DNA from: Falciphora oryzae
Taxonomy: Eukaryota > Ascomycota > Sordariomycetes > Magnaporthales > Magnaporthaceae
Direction of reading: 5' to 3'
Assembly (NCBI GenBank): GCA_000733355.1
Contig: JNVV01000030.1
Coordinates: 285,487 to 349,486, forward strand
DNA: 64,000 nt
In this document: positions 22,099-32,290 of the stretch, in pieces
Layout of the letters: every line of letters starts with the position of its first letter
How positions within the stretch are numbered: position 1 is the first letter of the stretch
Translations under genes and position numbers: made by a program
Notes under the pieces: model-generated
The model's database searches: none
Told to the model about the DNA's origin: nothing
The model's input: only the letters and a program-made list of their open reading frames with translations

Positions 22099-23650
22099 TA
22101 AAACCACGCTGCGTCGCCGACGCGCTGGCCAAATTGCTCGACGCGACTACGTATCCAAATTACGGAAATTGACGGAATCCGAAAAGGAGGCGTTTGTTAA
22201 ATACATATTCGAGCTGGATTCCCGCGCATTTCCTCCCCGGCCTTTTGGTGTTAAAAATATAGCTAACCGATTGCTCGCCGAACGCGACGCGCGCGCCGTC
22301 GGCAAGAACTGGGTCGCGAACTTCGTTAAGCGCCGCGCAAAGCTCGGCACACGTTGGATTCGAAAGTACGATTACCAAAGGGCCAAATGCGAAGATCCTA
22401 AGCTCGTTTTTGCCTAGTTCGACTTTGTACGGAATATTATGGCCAAATATAGCATCCTGGATGACGACATTTACAACTTCGACGAAACCGGCTTTTTTAT
22501 GGGCATAATCGTTCCCGTTATAGTTATTACAACGTCGGAAGGCCGTGGTAAAGCAAAGCTAGTCCAGCCTGGCAATAGGGAATGGGCTATAATCATTTAA
22601 AGGGTTAATTGTTGCGGTTGGGCGATTTTTTCTTTTATTATCGTTAAAGGGCAGTACCACCTAACTAATTGGTATTTGGAAACTAACCTTCCACGCGATT
22701 AGGTCATTTTAACAAATTCCAACAAGTGGATTACGAACGAGCTCGGCCTGGAATGGATTTGGCATTTTGACAAACACATTGCATCGCGTACGAAAGGCAC
22801 CTATCGTTTGTTAGTGCTGGACGGGCATAAAAGCTACCATTTAACGAATTTCGAGCTTTATTGCTAAAAATACAATATTGTTACGCTTTGTATGCTTTCG
22901 CATTCGTTTCACTTCCTTTAACCGCTTAACGTTAAATGCTTTAACCTATTAAAAAAAGCGTACGGTCGATAAATCGAAAACTTAATAAGGTTATACGTTA
23001 GCTACGTAACTAAGGTCGAGTTCTTTTCGGCGTTTAAAGCGGCATTTTTTAATTCCATAACCGAAGGAAACATTTGAAAAGGCTTTCGAAGGGCTGGCTT
23101 TGCTCTTTTTAATCCGGATTCGGTTTTAGAAAAGCTGGATGTAAAGCTACGGACTTTAACTCCCCCGAGGACGCCTTTAAATAACCCCGAACTTTAGACC
23201 TCCAAAACGCCGCGGACAGCTAAGGAAGCAATTTCGCAATCCGAACATATTAAAATTCGGATTTCTAATTACCAAAGCAGCTTTCCGATACCTATGCTAA
23301 CGGCTATAGACCAGCTTGCGAAAGGAACGAATTCGATTATACATTAAATGGCCCTTTTTAAAACCGAAATTGCTTCGTTACGCAAAGCGAACGAAGCATT
23401 AAACAAACGCCGGAGGGCTAAAAAAATACGTATTCGATTTGGAGGGTTACTTACTATCGAAAAAGTACGAAATGTTTTGGACTAAAAGGAGCTAGATGGA
23501 TAACTATAGCAAAAAATGCGCGACCATGGGGGTTAGGAAAGGAAGGCGACGACAACTCGTCGGCGATATAGCACTTGCGGCAAAACCGGACACAATACGC
23601 GCATTTGCCAAAAGGAAGTAGAAATGTCCAATGTATACAGTTCCGAGTAG
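22099..23650 (+). pseudogene. pogo C transposase, main part
   Basis: Continues the gene cut at 13173. A frame at 21995-22417 contains KLTESEKEAFVKYIFELDSR and WVANFVKRRAKLGTRWIRKY, the CENP-B-like DNA-binding region, followed by DDE remnants around YNFDETGF (about 22465-22490). The C-terminal knuckle region near 23560-23620 is damaged. Many TAG and TAA codons mark heavier RIP than in copy A. Confidence 0.82.
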
Positions 23651-23756
23651 TTTAAATGGATTCCTAGCGTTGTTAGGTTGGCATACCCGTCGATTGACCG
23701 GAGGTCGGTGTGGGTGCGCCACTTACTTGTGTGCGCCACTTACTTGTGAACTACGT

Positions 23757-25340
23757 TAACTTTTATTACCAATCTTAATTACATTAAGCATTTAAACCGC
23801 TAAAAAAAACTTCCGGCGGTTTATTTAATTTTTCGATTCGCATACCGAACACGATAAAATCGACTTGCTAATGCTCGAATCGCTTTTCTCGTTAAATAGT
23901 GCTCCTTTTGCTTTAAAGCGGCGGAAAATTGCGGCGATTTTCTTCTTTTCCTAGCAGTTTCGAACTAAATAACCTTATCCGCCGTAGGCGTAGCAAACGC
24001 CGTTCGTTTTAAGCGTAACCAGCTCGGTATCTTTTTAGGGGGCCTTATTTTTAAGTACGTCGGAAATACGGAACTTACGCCTACGGTGCTTGCGACGTTT
24101 GTTATTTTTTTTTTAAAGTTTTTGCTTATTTTTCTTTACGAATCAGGTAAGCACGATAATAAACTAAAGCGGCGCCGGTCACGCTACGGGTAAACATTTC
24201 GTAACTAATATTAGGGTCCTTAGCGTCGTTAAACAAACGGGGATCGAGGTTTAAAGGAATATGCTTGAAAAAAATACTTTTGCGTTTTTTTATAATAATA
24301 TTAGCGCGGTCGGCCAGCACGTTAATTTTTGCGATAAACTGGTAGATATCCATAGATTTATCAATTAGGTCGTACATTATTTTACTAAATTCGGCTCGAG
24401 CTTTAGTAGGTTAATAGGCGTCGTAATAAACGGCGGCGAACGTAGCTACCATTTCTAACGCGTTAGCAAACGGGTTTTTAAAAAAGGGGTTATATCGGGC
24501 TTCGAAAAGGAAGTTAGCATTTCCAGTCGTATTCGTATAAATTACAGCCATACGACTGCGCTCGTTTTTAAAAGTAGTATCGTTTTCTATAAATTTATCG
24601 GCCAAACGGACCACCCAACTAGTAAATTCGTCCTTATCGCCGCTAAAAACGCCAAACTCCATTCCGGTACGTTTATTTTTCAAATTGTAATCTGGGTTTT
24701 TAGATATTATATCGCCCTTATCGTCGTAAGGTTTAAAAACTGGGAGGGCGGCTACGCTAATAGGTACGAACGCTATGCCTCTAAAAACGCTTTCGGCCGG
24801 GGTAAATTAGCGGGAAATGGAAACGCTTTAGGTTCGGAATTGGGACATAACGGCGGCGACGACCGCCGCTACGTCGGCCTATTAGGCAAACGGGGAAGGG
24901 GTTTAACCAAATATGGTTGTATTTAAATTGTTATCCTCGACCAGGTTTTCGTTTGTTAATTTAAACGCCTGGTTTTCTTTTTATTATAATTGCTCGTTTG
25001 CGCTTTAGGGCGGGTAATCGGGGTTGGTCTTTTGCTTCGCAAGCGCGACGTCGGGCTCGTAAAAAACCTCGATCTCGGATTCGATGTCGTTTTCTGGGTC
25101 GGTAGGTTGGGACGGCGTATTTTCTGCCGCGGGGCTAGCTTCGGTAAGCTTTTTTAACACGTTTTTTATTAAGCGAAATAATTTTTTCGTAAACGGCCCC
25201 CAGTCCTTCTTTTTAGGCATAGGGTCGTATTATCGCGTAAAGTTTTGCGTCGTTTACGTCCGACGGAACTAAGGGGTGAAATAAGTAGTGCTGTATTTAA
25301 TAAATCGCTTAGCCAGCGAAATATGGAAATAAAAAAGTAG
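23757..25340 (-). pseudogene. gypsy element G, Gag region
   Basis: Three open minus-strand fragments: 25005-25220 (charged N-terminus, MPKKKDWGPFTKKLFRL), 24411-24683 (FGVFSGDKDEFTSWVVRLAD, a capsid-like start) and 24126-24377 (DIYQFIAKINVLADRANI). Together they look like a retrotransposon Gag. Near 23940-23990 a knuckle remnant reads CYAYGG, a stop, then GYLVRNC: second Cys and the His are both now Tyr. The sequence is interrupted at 23757 by pogo C and resumes at 12971 with the RT region. Confidence 0.75.
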
Positions 25341-25556
25341 TGTTACGATCATAAAGCGTAGGCTTCGCAACCAGGTGCAATTGATGCTATAGACTGAAAA
25401 CTCTTTTATGGGGAGGAAATAGGGAAGGAAAGCGCGGCGCGCCGAAAGCGCGATGCGGTAGAAAAAACGGTGCGGCGTCTCATCGCATAAGCCATTCCGC
25501 GACGCGTGCTCACGTGGATGCCTGCGGCGTGCGGTGAACTGCCCTGGGTCGTCACA
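25341..25556 (-). repeat. 5' LTR of gypsy G
   Basis: About 216 bp with TG (25341) and CA (25556) ends and partly inverted termini (TGTTACGATC, GGTCGTCACA). It abuts the point where the Fot1-like copy 1 stops matching copy 2, so it marks the insertion of G into that element; the flanking TGGAG (25557-25561) should be one half of the target duplication. The partner LTR is not in the window. Confidence 0.6.
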
Positions 25557-26949
25557 TGGAGTACTTGGAATAGGTACTTTAAGCAACCCTCTCGGCCTCT
25601 AAAGCATCCTTTGCAGCCTAGGACGCTTTGGCGTTGCTATTTTCAAAAAGGAGAGGGCTTATAAAAGGCTTACTAATCCTTAGGGGCCATAAGCCGGTGG
25701 CGGCCCAACCCGCTTTAATAATACGGGGTATAAGGGCCTCCTCCCTTGCTTTGTGATAGCAGTTAAGAAAATGACGTTTTCCTATTACAGTTAACGTGCA
25801 AAAGGCTGCAAAAAAGCCGCTGTGCCGGCGGTAGGCCTCCTTAACCGTGCTAAAAACCGCTAGATCGAAAGGTTGAAGGACGTGAGAGCTGTGGGCGGGC
25901 AGATAAACGAGCTAAACGTTGTTGGATGCACAAAGGTATATAAAGTCCTTTGTTACGTAGGATCCGTGGCCGTTTAGGACCAAAAGCCGGCGATTTCCGG
26001 GGGTGGCCGGCACCGTATTCGGGAGGAAGATATCTTTAAGCCACTTTACACCCGTTTTATCGTCTATCCACCCCTTTTGTGTTGCGTGGAATCTCCAAGG
26101 CTTAAATCTCTTTTAATCCTCCAGAGGAAACCACTGCTTTTGTACTAATAAACCTTTGAAAATGACGAAGGGGTCGAGCGCTTTTCCGGTGGCTGAAATG
26201 CATTCGATGATGGTCGTCCAACCTCGCGTGCCGAAGGCTTTTTTTTTTGCAACGGCTTGCAGCCCCTAATGCCCAAAACGAAACCGTTGGATCCGAAGCC
26301 CTCCATAAGCCCGCACTCGTCGAAATTGTATCTGTTTTCCGGCTTGATAGCCTTAACGGCAGGCACCTCCAGACGAGGCCACCACGCCCGGATTACCTCC
26401 GTTAAGGCGCCGTTAACGCGTGCGTTTTCTATGCGCCGGGCTCTCTGGGTCTTGAGGATCGGGTATCTGGCCAAAAAACGAGCCACCTAACGCTTCCCGA
26501 GGGCTTGAGGGTCGCCGCCTTGTTCGAGGGTACGGCTGGCGATATAGCGCAACTCTCCGTGGGTCGGAGGGTACCCTAGAGCGATCTGAACGAGCACCCA
26601 ATCAGCTAAAAAGAGCTCTTGGGAAGGGTTAACGCGTTGACGGTGCGCTTGTGCACGGCAGGAGGGCAGGCCGCCTCCAATCCGGCGCTGGAGGGTAGAC
26701 CTCGGGATACCCCATGTTTTCGAGGCCGACTTAACAGAAGCGCCGGCACGCACGCCCTCGAGGGCGCACGCGATCTCCGTTTCCGTATATTGCTTCATAA
26801 AGGGTCCGGAATCAAAATGCACCAAAAAAAAGGTCAAAGGATCAATTGCTCGTTAAATGGCGACCCGTTGAAGTTGACGCGTTGAAAATCTGGTGGTTGG
26901 AATTGGGGTGGCCGGAAGTGGGGGGTGGCGCAAAACAGGGGTCTTGACT
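25557..26949 (-). mobile_element. Fot1/pogo-like DNA transposon, copy 1, cut by gypsy G
   Basis: The right terminus ends ...GGGGTCTTGACT at 26949, followed by TA. It matches copy 2 (51729-54439) in inverted orientation up to 25557, where the LTR of gypsy G begins. The other end of this copy must lie beyond the left end of G, outside the window. It is better preserved than copy 2. Confidence 0.85.
25560..26837 (-). pseudogene. Fot1/pogo-type DDE transposase (copy 1)
   Basis: Starts at 26837 with KQYTETEIACALEGVRAG and a Psq helix-turn-helix (SVKSASKTWGIPRSTLQRRI), then a CENP-B-like domain (116-codon frame, stop at 26487). The frame continues after that stop (26145-26486) with WPRLEVPAVKAIKPENRYNF and the DDE block NFDECGLMEGFGSNGFVLG. 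A fungal pogo transposase normally runs 500-600 aa; after 26145 the rest is legible only in pieces down to 25560. Nonsense codons include TAG at 26487-26489 and further ones near 26140. It is a different family from the ACGTGGTTCAC pogo elements, with other terminal repeats and an NFDECG instead of NFDETG block. Confidence 0.85.
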
Positions 26950-26984
26950 TAGGGCCACATCCAATCCACCTGAAGCACTCCGCT

Positions 26985-28000
26985 GGCCGTTGTCATTCGC
27001 CAATGTCTCGCCGGCGCTCGTTTGCTTGTGTCGCTGAGTTCTCCCTGATACTTTTCCAGTACGAGCTTGGGCTCTTGACGTTTTACCTCGTCTTCGACCG
27101 CCTCGATACACGCTTCAATCGGATTACCCGTGTCGTCTCTCGCCGTTGGGTCAACTCCGCTAGCTAATTAGAAGAAGCTTGAATATTCGTACGTGCCCGA
27201 AGCGAGCAACTACCATTAGCGTTGTCGCACCCCATAGGCTCTTGAAATTTATTTCGGCCCCCAGCTGAATTAAGAGCTGAACAATGGCTTCGTTCCCTTC
27301 AATAGCGGCGACAATCAGGGCCCCCCGTTAACATCAAGCCCGAGCGAGAGAAACAGCTCGAAAAGGGTCATGTTGTTGTCGCGAGCCGCAATGGTGAGGG
27401 CAGTGCGTCCATTCATGTCCTCGGCATGAACATCCACCCGATTTGTTGCAAGAAGCAGTTGAGCAATGCGCATGTCGTTGTTTCCCACGGCATAGGGTAG
27501 AGGGGTTTTGTCGAGTTCCTCCGGGGTGTCGACATCGAGCCCATGCTTAGTGAGCAGGTCGACTGTGGCTGCGTGTCCACCCAAGGCTGCGAGACTGAGT
27601 GCAGTCCCCCACCAAATCAAGTCTTTTGCCTCGGCGTCAATTCATTCCGCTTCAAGCAGGAGCTTGACGACGGCCGGGTGTCCCTCTGCTGCCGCCGCGG
27701 CGATGGCTGGCCGTCTGTTGAGTTGACGTTAATGCCTTCTCGGAGCATCCGTTGGACGGCGAGCTGGTCACTCCGAAGACATGCCCCTATGAGAGAGCCT
27801 TTTTCCGCTATGCCAGCTTGATCAAAGGGTTCAAATCGCCTAGACCACGCGAAGCGAGATAAGCGAAATAATAACTCGTCACTTGCAAGTTCGACGAGAG
27901 ATTGCCATGGAAAGACCAATGTTGCGCGGCATAACCAAGTAAGCAAAGGTCGGTGCAGCCTTGGCCGAAATCTTGTATCATATAAGATTTCATTGAGGCT
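26985..28000 (-). pseudogene. ankyrin-repeat C-terminus of a fungal STAND/NLR-like gene, frameshifted
   Basis: Reads on the minus strand in at least three frames. From about 27950 it has LLGYAAQHWSFHGNLSSNLQ, the sequence type that precedes ankyrin repeats in fungal NACHT/STAND proteins. Next come AGIAEKGSLIGACLRSDQLA and, at 27315-27620, ankyrin units such as TALSLAALGGHAATVDLLTK and GRTALTIAARDNNMTLFELF. A further repeat (EAIVQLLIQLGAEINFKSLW) and a charged tail run to about 26985. No NACHT domain is present, so the fragment is also 5'-truncated. Frameshifts rather than RIP-type stops dominate. The complete parent would be an intracellular sensor; this copy cannot be. Confidence 0.8.
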
Positions 28001-29140
28001 TCATCTCGCGTGGTTGGCCTTCTATAGTGCTGAGGTACTCCTGGTTCAGGCCGCGCAGGTGTTCGTTCCACTCAGCATGCTGCTGGTGGAGTTGACTGGT
28101 GAAAATTTTAGCTGATACAGAGATGACCGAGACGGGAAACCGATGGAAAGGGACAAACATACTCAGCTAAAAACTTGCGCTGTTCTGCCACTTGGCTTCT
28201 GACATGCCGGATCATATCAGAGCCCTCTCGCTTCTGCTATTCCAGAGGCTTCATGAGACCTGTGAATGCGTCCTCGATTACGCCCCTAACATCTGGTCCA
28301 AGGTCCCCGAGTTTGTTGAGAGCGGCTTCCTCGGCTTCTCCAACCATGTTCAAGTCAGCGCCGTTGCTGGCTCCGACCCTAGCTGCCTTCTCCATGGCCT
28401 GCTGGAGGGCGTCGGCTAGTCCTTCGAGCTGCACATCGATGGCTGCGACCTGGCCGCCAATCAAGTCGATATGACGCTCTGCTTGCTTGCTGAGACTGCC
28501 TTGTTGCCGCTTATATAGCAGCTTGTGGGCGATGATATCGTAGACTCTCTTGTTCCAGCTCGTCACCTGGACTTCGAACTGGCATCCTTCGTAGAGAGTC
28601 AGTTCCGAATGCTGCCCGAATTCTCCCTGGACCCCGAGCCTGTGGTTGTTGGACTCGTAGGCTCCGAAGCGCGCCCCCAAAGTTCGCCAACTTTGCGGTT
28701 CGCGGAGATGTGAACCGATTTCTTCGACTGCGGGGACTCTTCATCGATCAAGGCCTCGGCCTGCTTGAGCGCCGGGGCACTCCATGCCACGATCCACAGA
28801 CCGACAAGTTCATGCATCTCGACAAAGACATCGCGCACACTTGCGAAGAGTCTGTCCTTCTCTCGGCGCTTCAGCGTTGCTTTGGTGGGCGAAACGTCTT
28901 TCACCTTACCCTCCGCTTTGAGGCGGGACTTGAGATGGTTTTCGAGGACTGGCAGCATCTTGTCGTAGCCATCCTCGATTTAGCTCCAAATGTCGCCCGC
29001 GAGCGCTTCCCGGATTTTGAAGCTTCTTTTAGTCTTGTCGGCCCAGTTGCCGTCGTCGATGGACAGTCGGCTGTCCCACTCCACAAAAAGATTGCCGATC
29101 CTCGTGTTGAGCAGTGACTCGGAATCTGGTTCCAGCCTGG
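28001..29140 (-). pseudogene. unrecognised helical host protein, probably pseudogene
   Basis: The minus strand gives a legible protein with two in-frame stops. Segments are SLLNTRIGNLFVEWDSRLSI down to a TAA at 28980-28982, then MLPVLENHLKSRLKAEGKVK onward (28599-28958). A frame change near 28620 is followed by TSWNKRVYDIIAHKLLYKRQ (28237-28680), a TAG at about 28236 and KREGSDMIRHVRSQVAEQRK, a GTATGT intron donor near 28145, and a short last exon with HAEWNEHLRGLNQEYLSTIE. The sequence is rich in amphipathic helices, without signal peptide. I do not recognise the family; proteins of this kind in fungi are often incompatibility-related, but nothing here proves that. No in-frame ATG is seen upstream of 29140. 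Confidence 0.5.
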
Positions 29141-29712
29141 CCGGCCGAATGTGGAGGGGTTGGGCCAGGCCGATGAGCCATCAACAACGGGGCGCGAGCG
29201 ATGGCTGGATTCGTTCAATAAAGGGGAAGCAGCCAAAGATAAAAGGAGCAAGGAAGATAATACGATAAACAGGGCGAGGGGGGAAAGCGGAAAGAAAGTG
29301 GAAGAAGACGTGCTGGATGAGAACTTGGGGGAGGGGGGCATGGCCTGACAGCTGGTTGGGGGCAACTTCCTGGCTTGTAGGACCTATAGCGTAGCCCGGT
29401 TTAGCGCCCGCTTGATACATCAGCCACATGGTTGCCCAGCCGCATTACCCAATCATGCGCAACGAGCAGAAATCCTGCAAGTCCCATGGAAAATCGCCGG
29501 CGAATTTGGCTGGCCGATTCACGGCCAGACTGTCCGGCGGATGACTCATCCAGCTCGTGAGTGGCAGATGTGCATCCTCCATGATGCCGCTGCCTGCATC
29601 CCTCACCGCTATTAGCACGGCATTTGGGCCACACCGTGTATTTCTAGAGTTTCGGGCGGCCGCCGTTGTGAATGATATTTCTATTTTTACTGACACCACC
29701 AGGACAGTGACC

Positions 29713-30927
29713 ATGGCCTCCCCGAACCTCACGGTCCTCATCGAGCAGTATCCGGTGCTCCGTATACTGGCTGCAAACCTGTCCGCACTCGATCTATTCA
29801 ACCTCGCGCTGAGCTCCAAGGCCCACCACGGCATCATAGCCGCCTCCCCAGAGGTGTTCCGTCGGCTGCGCGCGTCGTGTGTATGCGACGGCCATGGGCT
29901 CAAGCTTCGACAGGACCAGGTGGGACTGTACAGCCTGGCAAGGCGTCACTACCACTGGGGCGACAGGAGGAATATCTGGGAGGACGAGCCGATCGAGGTG
30001 CGCCTGTACGGTGCTCGGTGTGACGTGGCTGACTCGCTGCCGTGCATCAAATGCGGCGTCAACGTCTGCGAGGTGCGACCAAGCGTCCTAAACATTCGAA
30101 CCCCCAACGACTAGACTCTGATAACATGATCAAAAGGAATGCCGCTACTATCCGCGAGAGCCTCCTGAAGTGGGCTATCCCAGGCGACGGCCGCACCTCA
30201 ACTCGCCGTGGCAGCTCGAGAACGTCATGGCTCTGTGCCCGCCCTGCGACGAGAAACAGGAGGCCGAGATCGCGCGCCCGGAGAAATTCTCCGTACTCCT
30301 GTGCAGCTGCGACGTCTACACCCGGTGGATCTGCTACCCGTGCAAGGTCGAGGAGCTGAACTTCACTCACAGGTACTACGACAGGTGCACCGTGTTCGAG
30401 CCATACTTTGACTCGGTCAACGAGGAGGAGGAGCAAGGAAAAACCCGTAAACTCGGCAAGGACTTTGAGGGGCGCACCAAGGTCATGGGCGATCATCAAC
30501 ATTCGCGCGGTGTACGCATCATGCTTTTTTCCTATCTTCACTCTTCCTCACTCTTCTTCACTCAGTGAACTCACGCTAACAACCTCGCTCTGCCGGAAAG
30601 CTCTACTGCCTATGCGGCTCCGGCGTCCCGGACGACACGCAGGTGCGCTGCACGTGGTGTAAGCGCCGTCATATCCCGGAAGACGAGTGGTTTCGGGAAA
30701 TGGACGAGGTTGGCTCCAAGATGCCATGGTTTGAGAATGTGCGCTGCTCTTCCCCTAGAATTTGGCCCTCCACCCTTGAGCGGCACTCATCTAAACTCTT
30801 TGGACCGAGCCGCTTATAGGACCCTTGTTATCCACTTGTGATCGGGGATAACTACAACGACCCCGACGTGCCTTACCCGAAGCTAAAGTATAACGGGCCG
30901 GTATACGGGCAATGCATGGAAGAGTAG
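29713..30927 (+). CDS. F-box-like protein with C-terminal zinc-binding cysteines, four exons
   Basis: Model: exons 29713-30072, 30161-30511, 30601-30738 and 30820-30927, each a multiple of three, giving 318 aa with no internal stop. The introns are 81-89 bp; the donors are GTGCGA, GTACGC and GTGCGC, and the third intron ends TATAG. The N-terminus (LTVLIEQYPVLRILAANLSA, LDLFNLALSSKAHHGI) fits a divergent F-box, the Skp1-binding part of SCF ubiquitin ligases. Downstream are several CxxC pairs: CIKCGVNVC at the end of exon 1, CPPC, CSCDVYTRWICYPC in exon 2, CLCGSG and CTWC in exon 3, suggesting a zinc-bound domain. The C-terminus YPKLKYNGPVYG resembles that of many fungal F-box proteins. It is the only apparently intact gene between 27 and 54 kb. 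The splice sites are my choice; the second and third introns are less certain than the first. Confidence 0.7.
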
Positions 30928-31098
30928 CAATGAATATCAGAGTTTGTCGGTATTGAGGAAAGAAGGAGAGACGATGGCTGCAGGGAAAGTGGGTGGATGT
31001 CCTCGCAAGAAACTCGCAAGAAGAAACCGACAAACTTTTTTTTTCTCTTCCACTTCGCAAAGCCGCATATAACCAATCCCACAGTGATCCCAAACATA

Positions 31099-32290
31099 AT
31101 GTCCTCCGAAAAAGACGGTAGTGCACCGAGGGCCACGTACAGGGACTTTGTCGCTCTGCGAAGTCGGGCCAGCCCCTGCATCGCGGGCTTGGCTGCACAC
31201 ATCGCACGTCCTCCGGGGCACCAGGGCACTCTTTTTGTGCTTGACTACCTCGACGCTCCAGGTGCTACTCCCGCAGAACCGCGGAGAGTCACAGATCCAT
31301 TCCAACTGCCACACCTCCTCGCGTTGCCAACGCCCCCAGGGCTGCAAGGGCGCGTGCTGCTGGTCGAGGTCATCACGCCAGACCTCGTCGGCACCCTGGG
31401 CAGCACGCTGGATGTCGACCCCACCTTTTTGCGGGGCACATCACCACCGACTTCGCCCCCTCCGCCGTCGCTCGCCCTGCTCCCCTCCGAAAGCGGGTTC
31501 CTCCACGTGCACTACCAGCTGGTCGTCGACCTGGGCTGCTCCGAGGCCTTTGCCGGGTCGGCTTATTCGCTGAAGACGGACGCCGACGCCCCGCGAAGCG
31601 TGCGTCGGCTCCCGCCCCTGGATGGCAGGCAGCTCGGCCTCGAGCGAGGATGTTCGATGCTGATGACGACGTATAACCACTACTGGGTTTGTAAGTCCAG
31701 TTTGCTGCTAGACACCATCGATACCACTATTTGCAAATACAACAACTAGCGTCGCCAACCACCACAGGCCTGGTTTTGACCGACCCTCCTCCCATCTGGG
31801 CAGCCATTGAGCGATTGAAGTCAGGAGGCAGCAAAAGACACGCCAGCCGTCCCCTGCACGGCGGCTTCGAAGAATCCACAGCACCCCCAAAATTCTCCAC
31901 CCTTTTTTTTTTTTTTTTTTTTTCGCAAGGAGGCGACGCCAATGTAGCCTCCGAGGTCAAGAGCTCCATGCTCCAGAGCCTTATCCGGCACCTCCGCAGC
32001 GAACCCGGGGTCGTCGCGGCGGCGACCTCCCGGTGCAGCCGCGAGCCGATCCTGGCCTTTGGGTAGCACCCGGCCCGCGTCGCCCTCGCGCGGTGGGCCA
32101 CGTACGTCCACCTGACGTCGCGTTACCTCGAGTACTACGAGTACTCGCTGCAGGACGCCGGCGGCCGCCTGCACAACAGCGACCTGGTCGACCTCCAGCC
32201 ATGGAGAAGGCGCTGCAAGCAGAGCCTGCACAAGCTCGGGGTCCTCGCTTCGTTCGGGAAATACCGGCTCGACGAGGTGGACGGCCATGA
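31099..32290 (+). pseudogene. CorA-like fungal membrane protein, cytoplasmic part only
   Basis: Exon 1 (31099-31690) starts MSSEKDGSAPRATYRDFVAL and includes LLVEVITPDLVGTLGSTLDV followed by DPTF, the pattern at the N-terminus of fungal CorA-like Mg2+-transporter-related proteins, and RRLPPLDGRQLGLERGCS. A GTAAGT...CTAG intron (31691-31749) joins in frame to SSPTTTGLVLTDPPPIWAAI. The frame then passes a T-run (31904-31922), meets a TAG at 32064-32066, and carries on with RYLEYYEYSLQDAGGRLHNS and DLQPWRRRCKQSLHKL. The two C-terminal membrane helices that define CorA are absent: by about 32290 the sequence is that of the convergent rhodopsin-like gene. I call it a 3'-truncated pseudogene; readers of the raw ORF at 30997 should note that the upstream ATG adds a poor extension. 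Confidence 0.6.

Larger units (their letters stand above)
12972..23756 (+). mobile_element. pogo-like DNA transposon, copy C, split by gypsy B
   Basis: Ends ACGTGGTTCACAAGTAAGTG (12972) and its inverted partner ending at 23756, each flanked by TA (12970-12971, 23757-23758). Removing the nested gypsy element B and one target copy leaves about 1860 bp, the size of the other pogo copies. Each end carries two copies of AAGTGGCGC 17 bp apart. The element sits in gypsy G between its Gag and RT parts. Confidence 0.92.

Noticed and set aside
30997..31098. Upstream ATG extension of the CorA-like ORF
   Set aside because: The 34 extra residues translate a T-rich leader, and the ATG at 31099 begins the sequence that looks like the family.
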